From Prevotella sp. (GTDB lineage Bacteria > Bacteroidota > Bacteroidia > Bacteroidales > Bacteroidaceae): a stretch of DNA of 34,413 bases. Position numbers and translations under genes: made by a program. Of the stretch, positions 1-7,425 are shown one piece after another. The stretch is from positions 1-34,413 of the forward strand of contig JAILFH010000122.1 of the NCBI GenBank assembly GCA_024697645.1, in the 5' to 3' direction. The number at the start of each line of letters is the position of its first letter. Position 1 is the first letter of the stretch. The notes below the pieces were generated by a model. That model searched no databases, was not told where the DNA came from, and worked only from the letters and a program-made list of their open reading frames with translations.

Positions 1-828
1 GACGTGGAGGGCATTGTGTATGCCTTTGACAGCAGCACCATCAAACTGTGCCTCCAGCTTTGCCCGTGGGCTCGTCTGCATCATGATAAAGGCGGTGTAA
101 AGATGCACACGCTGCTGGATTTGCGTGGTTCCATACCTACCTTCATCTATCTGACAGAGGCTGCCGTTCATGATTCCAAGGCTATGAGTCTGATTCCCGT
201 AGAGCCTGGAAGCTACTATCTCATGGACAAGGGCTACGTTGACTTCAAACAGTTGTTTAACCACTTCCATAGACAACAAGCGTTCTTTGTGACAAGAGCC
301 AAGGATAATATGAAGTATGAAGTGCTGGAGGAACGTCCTGTAGACAAGCAGACTGGAGTTATAAGTGATGCCATCATCAGACTTACTGGGCCAATGACCT
401 CCAAATGGTATCCAGACACACTCCGCATGGTTGTTTACGAGGATTATGCCACTGGCAACGTCTATAGATTCCTGAGCAACGATTTCACTCACTCTTATCT
501 GACTATTGCAGAGCTCTATCGGGAGCGCTGGCAGGTGGAATGTTTCTTCAAATGGATAAAGCAGCGACTCCACATCAAGTCGTTCTATGGAACGAGCCAA
601 AATGCAGTATTCTCGCAGATATGGATTGCCATCTGCGACTATCTGCTGCTTGCCATTGCAAAGAAAGTGTATCATGTTGATCAAGATCTTTATATTTTAT
701 CGGCTGCCATCGGGAAAGTACTCTTTGAGAGGAAACCCTTAGGCAAGCTATTTGTTAAACCAAAAAGTCTTCAGAATGACTCCGATGATGGTCAGCTGAC
801 CTTATGGGAAATTTTCTTTGGACAGTAG
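1..828 (+). CDS. IS4-family transposase, C-terminal part (cut by window edge)
   Basis: The reading frame is open to base 1, so the N-terminus lies outside the window. The product is a DDE transposase that moves its own insertion sequence. The first Asp sits in AFDSST and the second in LMDKGYVD. The catalytic Glu lies in YRERWQVECFFKWIK, which fits the IS4 signature Y-x2-R-x3-E-x6-K exactly. The C-terminal block after this (IWIAICDYLLLAIAKK) is also typical of the family. The last ~275 residues of a protein usually near 380-400 residues are present, with no frameshift. An array of short palindromes starts directly after the stop codon. The element's right terminal inverted repeat could not be fixed because its left end is missing. 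The transposase at the other edge of the window is clearly different in sequence. Confidence 0.9.
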   Translation, partial: DVEGIVYAFDSSTIKLCLQLCPWARLHHDKGGVKMHTLLDLRGSIPTFIYLTEAAVHDSKAMSLIPVEPGSYYLMDKGYVDFKQLFNHFHRQQAFFVTRAKDNMKYEVLEERPVDKQTGVISDAIIRLTGPMTSKWYPDTLRMVVYEDYATGNVYRFLSNDFTHSYLTIAELYRERWQVECFFKWIKQRLHIKSFYGTSQNAVFSQIWIAICDYLLLAIAKKVYHVDQDLYILSAAIGKVLFERKPLGKLFVKPKSLQNDSDDGQLTLWEIFFGQ

Positions 829-829
829 T

Positions 830-1030
830 GTTTGATCATATAAAGATTATGCAAAGTTTTGCTTTCGACCACACAAAGCAATCCTTTCGACTATGTAAAG
901 GCATCCTTTTGACCATAGAGAGATGTCCTTTTGACCATAGAAAGCATGTCTTTATAGGGGTATAAAGATGGTCTTTATATAGGTATAAAGGCATGCTTTG
1001 TAGGGTAAAGAGATAGTCTTTATATAAACT
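830..1030. repeat. Degenerate array of 22-23 bp CTTT...AAAG palindromic units
   Basis: About eight units follow the transposase stop. Unit starts are near 830, 861, 883, 905, 927, 950, 973, 996 and a partial unit at 1018. Each unit is a short inverted repeat of the form CTTT-N8..10-AAAG. The arms vary in a compensated way: GCTTT/AAAGC in the unit at 861, CCTTT/AAAGG at 883, and CTTTATA/TATAAAG at 950 and 973. The unit near 830 is followed by about 10 extra bases. No ORF covers the array. Function is unknown; arrayed dimer-protein sites, hairpins or IS-end-associated DNA are possible. Confidence 0.7.
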
Positions 1031-1100
1031 TCGAGGTGATTGCGGTGATCGTTGATGAGTTACAAGGACGTTGGGGAGGAAAGATTTTCTAGTTCATTGG

Positions 1101-1132
1101 TTTGGCGGTTTCGGGGGAATTTGTTAAATTTG
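1101..1132 (+). promoter_or_regulatory. Bacteroidetes-type promoter for the sir2-kinase pair
   Basis: TTTG (1101-1104), 20 bases, then TAAATTTG (1125-1132) matches the Bacteroidetes -33/-7 consensus TTTG-N19..21-TAnnTTTG. Transcription would start near 1139, inside the first copy of the 22-bp direct repeats, so the repeats would form most of the ~105-nt leader. The stretch 1031-1100 shows nothing else recognisable. Confidence 0.6.
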
Positions 1133-1240
1133 CAAGCGTAAACAATCAAAATTGCAAGCGTAAACAATCAAAACTGCAAGCGTGAACAATCAAATTTGGA
1201 AGCGTAAACAATTAAATTTGCAAGCGTAAACAATCAATTA
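1131..1240 (+). repeat. Five tandem 22-bp direct repeats in the sir2 leader
   Basis: Copies begin at 1131, 1153, 1175, 1197 and 1219, with an exact 22-bp period and the core TGCAAGCGTAAACAATC. Differences between copies are few: GTGAAC in copy 3, GGAAG in copy 4 and CAATTAA in copy 4. The last copy ends about 5 bases before the ATG, so the array replaces any ordinary ribosome-binding region. There are no spacers, so this is not CRISPR. Confidence 0.9.
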
Positions 1241-1244
1241 AACC

Positions 1245-1949
1245 ATGAAGCCTATGAAGAAAATTGTGTTTTTGACGGGTGCCGGTATGTCTGTGGAGAG
1301 CGGTTTCAAGACATTCCGCGGTTCTGACGGTCTATGGGAAAATTATCCTGTGGAACAGGTGGCAAGCCACGAGGGCTGGCTTCGCGACCCAGTATTGGTG
1401 AATAATTTCTATAATGGCTTGCGTAGAAAACTCTTTGCTGCACAGCCTAATACGGGACATAAACTGATTGCCGAGTTGGAGAAGGACTATGAGGTGGTCG
1501 TGGTCACTCAGAATGTGGACAATCTGCATGAGAAGGCTGGTTCGAGCCATATTATCCATTTGCATGGTGAACTTACGAAGGTCTGTTCTTCCTACGATCA
1601 GTTCGACGAGCGATATGTCCGTGAACTTGGTCCTGACGACCCCGACGTTGAAGCAGGAGAGAAGGCCGATGACGGTTCGCTGCTTCGCCCGTTCATCGTG
1701 TTCTTTGGTGAGAGCGTTCCCATGATTGAGCCCGCTGCCGTTGCCGCTGGTGAAGCCGATATTTTCGTGATTATCGGAACTTCGCTGAATGTTTATCCCG
1801 CTGCGGGTCTTGTGCGCTACACGAGGCCTGGAACCCCTATCTATCTGATTGATCCGAATGAAGTGCCTACGGGCGGAATTCCTAATTTTAGGCATATCAA
1901 GAAAGGTGCTTCTGATGGTATGCGCGAATTGATTGAGTTATTGAAATAA
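1245..1949 (+). CDS. Sir2-family NAD-dependent protein deacylase (zinc-Cys-poor)
   Basis: The 234-residue cytoplasmic protein is expected to remove acyl groups from lysines using NAD+. The NAD-binding motif GAGMSVESGFKTFRG is at residues 12-26. QNVDNLH is at 89-95, with the catalytic-type His at 107 in LHGEL. FFGESVP and GTSLNVYPAAG follow, all as in sirtuins. The four Cys of the usual zinc ribbon are not there: only C114 is present in the region between HGEL and FFGE. The first ATG was chosen; a second at codon 4 (MKKIVFL) is equally possible. The next gene starts 24 bases downstream on the same strand, so an operon is likely. The partner and target are unknown. Confidence 0.88.
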   Translation: MKPMKKIVFLTGAGMSVESGFKTFRGSDGLWENYPVEQVASHEGWLRDPVLVNNFYNGLRRKLFAAQPNTGHKLIAELEKDYEVVVVTQNVDNLHEKAGSSHIIHLHGELTKVCSSYDQFDERYVRELGPDDPDVEAGEKADDGSLLRPFIVFFGESVPMIEPAAVAAGEADIFVIIGTSLNVYPAAGLVRYTRPGTPIYLIDPNEVPTGGIPNFRHIKKGASDGMRELIELLK

Positions 1950-1973
1950 TTAATTGAAAACGCTGAATAGAAA

Positions 1974-3068
1974 ATGCAAACTGTAGATTTCCAGAAAATC
2001 CTGCCCCAGTTCCAGTTGAAGGGCGAAGTGGCTGAAGTGAAGCCCCTGGGCAATGGCCTGATTAACGATACTTATAAAGTAGTAACGAAGGGTGATGCGC
2101 CCGACTATGTGCTGCAGCGCATCAACAACGCCATCTTCACCGATGTGGACCTGCTGCAACACAACATTGAGGTTGTGACGCGCCACATCCGTCAGAAACT
2201 GGAGGCTCGTGGCGAAGAAGACATTGACCGCAAGGTGCTGAATTTCGTTGAGGCCCAGAATGGCAAGACCTACTACTGCGACGAGGAAGGCCGCTATTGG
2301 CGCGTGATGGTATTCATTCCCGGTGCAGTGACTTTTGAGACGGTCAACCCAGAGTATAGTTATCTCGCCGGTGTGGCATTTGGCGACTTCGAGAAGATGC
2401 TCGTCGATGTTCCCGAGCCGCTTGGCGACACGATTCCTGACTTCCACAATATGGAGTTCCGCATGCAGCAATTGCGTGAAGTGATGGCGGCAGACCCTGT
2501 GGGCAGAGTCGCTGGTGTGAAGGATATCCTCGACCTCTTTGAGCGTGATGCAGAGCGCATGTGTCAAGGCGAGCGCCTGTTCCGCGAAGGCAAACTGCCG
2601 CGTCGCATCTGCCATTGCGATACGAAGGTGAACAACATGATGTTTGATGCCGAGACAGGAAAGTTCCTGTTGGTCATCGACCTTGATACGGTGATGCCCT
2701 CGCTGTTCTTCAGCGACTACGGCGACTTCCTTCGCTCGGCAGCCAACACCACCGCCGAAGACGACCCCAACCTCGACAATGTAGGCTTCAACGAGGAGTT
2801 GTTCAAGGCCTTCACGAAGGGTTATGTGGAGTCGGCAGGCGAATTCCTCACGCCGCTTGAAGTGGAGTTGCTGCCCTATGCCGTTGAGTTGTTCCCATTC
2901 ATGCAGGCTGTGCGCTTCATGTGGGACTATCTCTCTGGTGACCACTACTGGAAGTGCCGCTATCCGGAACACAATCTCGACCGCTCACGCAATCAGTTGC
3001 GCCTCTATCAGGAAGCCTGCAAGCGTGAACCGATGATGAAGGAATTCATCGCAAGCCTGAAGAAATAA
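1974..3068 (+). CDS. APH-fold phosphotransferase, NahK-like sugar kinase
   Basis: The 364-residue protein has the aminoglycoside-phosphotransferase/choline-kinase fold. GNGLINDTY (26-34) resembles the nucleotide loop of N-acetylhexosamine 1-kinases. The catalytic loop CHCDTKVNN (213-221) gives Asp216 and Asn221, and VIDLDTV (234-240) gives the metal-binding Asp. By family resemblance it probably phosphorylates a sugar or amino sugar at C1 in the cytoplasm; the substrate is an inference. Homologues in gut Bacteroidales have often been annotated as MdsC or as aminoglycoside phosphotransferase; nothing here points to antibiotic resistance. It lies 24 bases after the sir2-like gene and is followed by a terminator, so the two probably form a two-gene operon. 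Confidence 0.75.
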   Translation: MQTVDFQKILPQFQLKGEVAEVKPLGNGLINDTYKVVTKGDAPDYVLQRINNAIFTDVDLLQHNIEVVTRHIRQKLEARGEEDIDRKVLNFVEAQNGKTYYCDEEGRYWRVMVFIPGAVTFETVNPEYSYLAGVAFGDFEKMLVDVPEPLGDTIPDFHNMEFRMQQLREVMAADPVGRVAGVKDILDLFERDAERMCQGERLFREGKLPRRICHCDTKVNNMMFDAETGKFLLVIDLDTVMPSLFFSDYGDFLRSAANTTAEDDPNLDNVGFNEELFKAFTKGYVESAGEFLTPLEVELLPYAVELFPFMQAVRFMWDYLSGDHYWKCRYPEHNLDRSRNQLRLYQEACKREPMMKEFIASLKK

Positions 3069-3080
3069 TAACTTTACACG

Positions 3081-3135
3081 AGAGACGCAGCACGTGTTTT
3101 CTGGAATACAGGAATCGGGTTGCGTCTCTTTTTTT
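3081..3135 (+). terminator. Rho-independent terminator after the kinase gene
   Basis: The stem AGAGACGCA (3081-3089) pairs perfectly with TGCGTCTCT (3121-3129) across a 31-base loop and runs into seven T. The CBM9-like gene begins only 17 bases later, so that gene either has a promoter inside this hairpin or relies on readthrough. Confidence 0.75.
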
Positions 3136-3151
3136 CATAGAAGAAGAAAAG

Positions 3152-3802
3152 ATGCTGATACCAAAACTAAAGATTTCGCATGTGTTGCGAGCCGAGGAAG
3201 TGCCTCAGGTGTTGATGATGCACGGCGTGAAATATGCCGATGTTGACATTCTGAACTGGCCTGAAGACTATCCCTATCAGCCGCACGTGAAGGTGGCTCT
3301 TGCTCATACGGGCGGAGAGTTGCTGATTCATTATCGGGTGGAAGAAGAATGCATTCGCGCAAAGGCAGCGGAAGATGGCGGTAGCGTGTGGGAAGATTCG
3401 TGTTGCGAGTTGTTCCTGCAGCCGAAGGAAGGCGGACCCTACTACAATATGGAATGCAACTGTGGCGGAACTTTGCTCGTGGCGGCTGGTGAAGACCGAC
3501 ACGATAGGCGTAAGGCTCCAGCAGAAGTGACGAAGGCAGTGAGTCGCTGGTCGTCGTTGGGTAAATCTCCCATCGAAATGGCTGAAGGTCAGTTCGAATG
3601 GCAGATGGCGTTGGTTGTTCCCGTCTCGACATTGTTCGAGAGCGACGTGAAGGATTTCACGGGACAAGTTATGCGTGGGAATATTTACAAATGCGGCGAC
3701 TGCCTCGCCGTTCCCCATTTCCTCTCGCGCTTCCCAATCATCACTCCCTCTCCCGACTTCCATCAACCCGAATTCTTCCAGACAATGGAGTTTATGGAGT
3801 GA
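3152..3802 (+). CDS. CBM9-like carbohydrate-binding family protein
   Basis: The 216-residue protein resembles the carbohydrate-binding family 9-like proteins common in Bacteroidetes. Supporting blocks are WEDSCCELFLQP (about 80-91), YYNMECN, and the C-terminal PSPDFHQPEFFQTMEF. The fold is a beta-sandwich related to xylan-binding CBM9 modules, but there is no attached enzyme domain and no signal peptide, so it seems to act in the cytoplasm. Its ligand is unknown. The ATG at 3152 is preceded by AGAAGAAAAG, a plausible purine-rich ribosome site. It is separated from the upstream kinase by a terminator and followed by another, so it may be monocistronic. Confidence 0.75.
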   Translation: MLIPKLKISHVLRAEEVPQVLMMHGVKYADVDILNWPEDYPYQPHVKVALAHTGGELLIHYRVEEECIRAKAAEDGGSVWEDSCCELFLQPKEGGPYYNMECNCGGTLLVAAGEDRHDRRKAPAEVTKAVSRWSSLGKSPIEMAEGQFEWQMALVVPVSTLFESDVKDFTGQVMRGNIYKCGDCLAVPHFLSRFPIITPSPDFHQPEFFQTMEFME

Positions 3803-3844
3803 ATAATGAGTAATGAGTAATGAGGAATGAGTAATTAGTAATGC
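3803..3844 (+). repeat. Heptamer microsatellite (TAATGAG-like)
   Basis: About five or six consecutive 7-bp units of the type TAATGAG, with single-base variants (GGAATGA, GTAATTA), start right at the stop codon of the CBM9-like gene. The tract lies outside coding sequence, between the stop codon and the terminator hairpin. Slippage there would not change a protein. Confidence 0.8.
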
Positions 3845-3868
3845 TCGAATGGCTCAAAGTAAATAGTT

Positions 3869-3908
3869 GACGGGAGGTGTCGTAAGGACGCCTCCCGTCT
3901 CTTTATTC
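3869..3908 (+). terminator. Terminator hairpin between convergent genes
   Basis: GACGGGAGGTGTC (3869-3881) pairs with GACGCCTCCCGTC (3887-3899) with one G-U pair and a 5-base loop, followed by the T-rich TCTTTATT. It lies between the CBM9-like gene and the convergent flavoprotein gene and could serve either strand, although the T tract favours the plus strand. Confidence 0.7.
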
Positions 3909-3974
3909 CTTTGTCAAAGGCGTTTCAGAAGGAAACGGTGACATGTGAGGTTAACATGCGCGTAAATCGATTAT

Positions 3975-6900
3975 TTACTTGAATGCATTTTCCGACAAGC
4001 CCTTGCCTCCAATCTTGAGGTCTTCCATATAGGAAGGTACCTCACGGCCAAGGTACTTGTCCACATAGAGTTTGGCAAGATATTGTCCCAACATGAATCC
4101 ATGACCGCGCAGACCAGTGCAGAGACCCACTTCCGGGTCAACGATGTATCGCGGTTCGGTGTAACGACCTGCCCACACGGCTAAGAACCCTACCTCGCGC
4201 AGGTTCGGAATCCATTCGGCAAACATCTCGCTGACAATCTCCAGGAATTCCTTACTATTGTACTTGATGTTCTGACGGGCTTCGTAGGCATCGGTGTCAG
4301 GGCTGGCACAGCCGATAATCTGACCCGTGTGACCCCACTGCTGCCCATAGACGGCACTGAATCCCTTGTAGTGGCGACGGTCAATGATCATGTCCAACGG
4401 TCCGCCATTTGGACCCATCATGGGCAGTCGGCGCGTGATGAAGGCTTGGTGCTTCACAGGATAAAGACCGGTATCAAGGCCAAGTTGGTCGTTGAATTTC
4501 TCGGCTCCCCAACCCATCGCGTTGACGAAATGGTCGCAGGTGTACTCCACGTAATGTCCTTCGTGGTCACGAACCAGAGTTACATAGTGGTCGCCAACTT
4601 TCTGAACGTGAAGCAACTCGCAGTCCTCGTAATAACGGCCGCCCTTTTCCACGCCGATGCCACGGATGTAGTCGATGACTCGTCCTGGTGTGGCTTGCCA
4701 GCAGTCGCGGGTGATGAGCGCATGGCTATAGGTGTCCTTGCTGTCGTCCCATAACGGAGAGATTTCCTTCTTGAAATCCTTGCGTTCTATCATATAGGCA
4801 TCGCTCCATGCTCGCGAAGCATCCAACGACCTGTAAGTAGCCTCGTCATGCACCAGGTTGACATAGTGTGTCGTGCGGTAATTGATGTTATGAACCTGCT
4901 GCATCTGCTTGAAGATTTCATGATTGTGAACGGCGATGTCGGCGATGTCGGGATTCGAGAAAGCAGGACGTCCACCGCCAATGCATCGCCATGAGGCACC
5001 GCGGCTATAGTTGATCATGACCGGATGCTTGCCTGCCTCCGAGAAGTAGCGGAACAGCGAACTACCAGCAATACCGCCGCCGGCAATAAATACTTCCACC
5101 TGCTCCTTCCTCACTTCGTTCCTCTTCGGGAATACAAAGACTTCCTTCGTCTGCTCATTATAGAGGTCGCCCAGGGTGACAGGATTCGACAACGGTGCAC
5201 GTGGGGTAGCATCGCCCACCAGTTCGACACCATAACTGCGCAGTATCTGACGGGCGCGTGGGATACACCGCTTTCCACGACAAGGTCCCATGCCCAGACG
5301 AGTAATGTGTTTCAACTCGTCAACCGATATTGTCTTGCGGTTGCCAACCACTTCCAGTATGCGATCCAACTTGATGTCCTCACAATGACAGACGTAAGGA
5401 GAATCTCCTTCATCCTCTCCGGCGAAGGAGGTCGTCGTGACTTTCTCGTCGGTATATCTTTCTTTCAGGATGAACCCCTTCACATCAGTAAGGTTGAGCA
5501 TTTCGCTTCCCTCTCCTGAGGGTGTGAGGCATCTCACCCGTGCCACATTCGTCTTGTTGGGCTTCTTCAGAACTTTCTCAACAACTCCCTCGCCAATCTT
5601 CTTTCCATCGTTGTCGACCAAGAAGACTTCGGCACCATCTTCCACCGCATATTCGATGGGCAGGAAGCAGACGTTCTTCTTCAGGTCGTAGCCAAAGATG
5701 GCCAAGCCCGGACAACTGTTGACACATTGCATACAGCCGATGCACTTGTCGTAGTCAACTGTCGGTGTGGTGTTAGTGGCGGGTTTGCTGATAGCCCCCT
5801 GTGGACAACTGAACGAGCAGGGATTGCAGGCAAAGCCATAGAGGCAGTCCAACTGTACGAATGGTTTCTGCGCCATGCGCTCTTTCGAAGGCAGTTTGGG
5901 TTTCTCAAGGATGCGGACGGGGTGCTGTTGCGAGTCGATATACTGGCGCGAAATGTCCAGATAGTCGTCGTAGTTGAAGCGGATTCCCTTCGCCTGGGCC
6001 ACTTCGTAAGCAGCCTGCCGACCACGGAGAACAGCACTGGTGCCTTCGCCGATGCGGATGGCATCGCCCACACCAAAGGTATTCTGTCCGAACACCTCCC
6101 GGCCTTTCACCAACAGTTGATTGTCAGGAATCAGACCAGTACATATATTAATAATGTCGATGTCGTCAATCACCTGTTCTGTGCCAGGAATAGGCTTGAA
6201 GTTCTCACACTTTGCAATCACCGCACCCGTCACTCCAGTATAATCGGCGTTGGGGATGGCGCGCACCAGCGTATAACCCGTCATGATGGGGATGCCTAAA
6301 CGCCTGACGCGGTTAGCCTGAACGGGGAAGCCTCCCTCACGGGGCATTGCCTCAATGATAGCCTTGATGGTAGCCCCGGCCTGCATACCCTGATAGGAGG
6401 TCAGATAGCCGATATTGCCTGCGCCCACAGTGAGCACTCGCTTGCCCAGCAATGTATGTTCCTGATTCATCATCTTCTGGAACACAGCAGCAGTATAGAC
6501 ACCCGGCACGTCATCGTTCTCAAATGTCGGCATGAAGGGAACAGCACCCGTTGCCACCACAAGATACTCGGCATCTACGTAAGCCACCTCACCCGTGTCG
6601 ATGTTCTTGATAGCCACACGGCGACCTTCCAGCAAGTCCCATACCGTGTTATTCAGCAGAATGTTCTCATGGTTCTCGCCTGCCAGCGTTTTGGCAATGT
6701 CGAATCCACGCATACCGCCGAACTTCTTCTCCTTCTCAAAGAAGAAGAACTGATGCGTCTGCATATTGAATTGTCCACCTATCTTGCTGTTGTTGTCAAT
6801 CACGATGTTGTCAATGCCGAAAGCGTTCAACTGCTCACGGCAAGCAAGGCCAGCAGGACCAGCACCGATGATGACCACCTGTGTCTTGTAAACCTTCACC

Positions 6901-7229
6901 TCACGAGATTTCTGTATGCGAACCTCTGGCAATTTCACCTCGCTGTTGTCCATACGGCTCACTTCCTTTACACCATCGACCTTGGTGACGCAGATGCGGC
7001 GCACTTCGCCGTCGACGAGCATTTCGCAGGCACCGCATTTACCGATGCCGCAGTTCAGACTTCGGTTGCGACCGTCAAGGCTGTGGCTGTGGACGGGAAA
7101 ACCCGCCTGATGCAAGGCGGCTGCTATCGTATAGCCTTTCCTGCCCAGCACCTTCTGTCCTTCATACATAAATTCCACAATCTCGCTCTGTGGAATGTCT
7201 AAGATGGGATGAGTTTCAATTCTGTACAT
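3975..7229 (-). CDS. HcnABC-like multidomain iron-sulfur flavoprotein dehydrogenase
   Basis: The 1084-residue protein joins modules usually found in separate subunits. An N-terminal [2Fe-2S] domain has C60, C65, C68 and C80 (C-x4-C-x2-C-x11-C). A FAD/pyridine-nucleotide oxidoreductase domain starts at GAGPAG (122-127). Two [4Fe-4S] sites follow: C462, C468, C471, C475 and C496, C499, C502, C506. A BFD-like [2Fe-2S] site has C614, C616, C650 and C655. A DAO-type FAD domain starts at GGGIAG (717-722). The order matches HcnA, HcnB and HcnC (hydrogen cyanide synthase) and the related opine oxidase and amino-acid dehydrogenase complexes, with a ferredoxin insert. It probably oxidises an amine or imino acid in the cytoplasm and passes electrons along its clusters; the substrate cannot be read from sequence. 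There is no signal peptide, and it is a single gene with its own promoter. Confidence 0.85.
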   Translation of the reverse strand: MYRIETHPILDIPQSEIVEFMYEGQKVLGRKGYTIAAALHQAGFPVHSHSLDGRNRSLNCGIGKCGACEMLVDGEVRRICVTKVDGVKEVSRMDNSEVKLPEVRIQKSREVKVYKTQVVIIGAGPAGLACREQLNAFGIDNIVIDNNSKIGGQFNMQTHQFFFFEKEKKFGGMRGFDIAKTLAGENHENILLNNTVWDLLEGRRVAIKNIDTGEVAYVDAEYLVVATGAVPFMPTFENDDVPGVYTAAVFQKMMNQEHTLLGKRVLTVGAGNIGYLTSYQGMQAGATIKAIIEAMPREGGFPVQANRVRRLGIPIMTGYTLVRAIPNADYTGVTGAVIAKCENFKPIPGTEQVIDDIDIINICTGLIPDNQLLVKGREVFGQNTFGVGDAIRIGEGTSAVLRGRQAAYEVAQAKGIRFNYDDYLDISRQYIDSQQHPVRILEKPKLPSKERMAQKPFVQLDCLYGFACNPCSFSCPQGAISKPATNTTPTVDYDKCIGCMQCVNSCPGLAIFGYDLKKNVCFLPIEYAVEDGAEVFLVDNDGKKIGEGVVEKVLKKPNKTNVARVRCLTPSGEGSEMLNLTDVKGFILKERYTDEKVTTTSFAGEDEGDSPYVCHCEDIKLDRILEVVGNRKTISVDELKHITRLGMGPCRGKRCIPRARQILRSYGVELVGDATPRAPLSNPVTLGDLYNEQTKEVFVFPKRNEVRKEQVEVFIAGGGIAGSSLFRYFSEAGKHPVMINYSRGASWRCIGGGRPAFSNPDIADIAVHNHEIFKQMQQVHNINYRTTHYVNLVHDEATYRSLDASRAWSDAYMIERKDFKKEISPLWDDSKDTYSHALITRDCWQATPGRVIDYIRGIGVEKGGRYYEDCELLHVQKVGDHYVTLVRDHEGHYVEYTCDHFVNAMGWGAEKFNDQLGLDTGLYPVKHQAFITRRLPMMGPNGGPLDMIIDRRHYKGFSAVYGQQWGHTGQIIGCASPDTDAYEARQNIKYNSKEFLEIVSEMFAEWIPNLREVGFLAVWAGRYTEPRYIVDPEVGLCTGLRGHGFMLGQYLAKLYVDKYLGREVPSYMEDLKIGGKGLSENAFK

Positions 7230-7361
7230 AATGTGTTTTCTCTTATGGGTTAGTTTTAAGTGAACAATGCCGCCCGTTGAGCCTACGGACTCTTCCTCGT
7301 TCGCGACTCGGCTAAAGGTTCCTTTGCGCTCACTGCTCCCTCGGTTCTTTTATAATGTTCC
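7230..7361 (-). other. Long GC-rich leader of the flavoprotein gene
   Basis: The predicted transcript has a leader of about 130 nt. Read on the minus strand it holds several short complementary pieces, including GAGTCC/GGCTC-type arms near 7278-7291 and GAACA (near 7356) facing TGTTC (near 7262). It is clearly more GC-rich than the promoter just upstream of it. It contains no good ORF. A structured leader or an interspersed repeat copy is possible; neither is proven. Confidence 0.35.
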
Positions 7362-7367
7362 CGCTTG

Positions 7368-7398
7368 CAAAAATACACATTATTTTGTAATTTTACAA
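7368..7398 (-). promoter_or_regulatory. Bacteroidetes-type promoter of the flavoprotein gene
   Basis: On the minus strand, TTG (7398-7396), 20 bases, then TATTTTTG (7375-7368) gives a full match to TTG-N19..21-TAnnTTTG. The start site would lie near 7361. Confidence 0.7.
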
Positions 7399-7425
7399 TA
7401 AGAATGATGTATTTTTTTTTAATGT

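Noticed and set aside
1131..1240. Possible CRISPR array
   Set aside because: The 22-bp units are directly tandem with no spacers, and no cas gene is present.
1950..2972. 340-residue open frame on the minus strand
   Set aside because: It is antisense to the APH-fold kinase gene, which has intact catalytic motifs; the antisense protein is rich in His/Val repeats typical of shadow frames.
1974..3068. Aminoglycoside resistance gene
   Set aside because: The fold is shared, but GNGLINDTY and overall similarity point to NahK-type sugar kinases; there is no resistance context.
3803..3844. Phase-variation tract
   Set aside because: The heptamer repeats lie after a stop codon and before a terminator, so slippage would change neither a frame nor a promoter that can be recognised.
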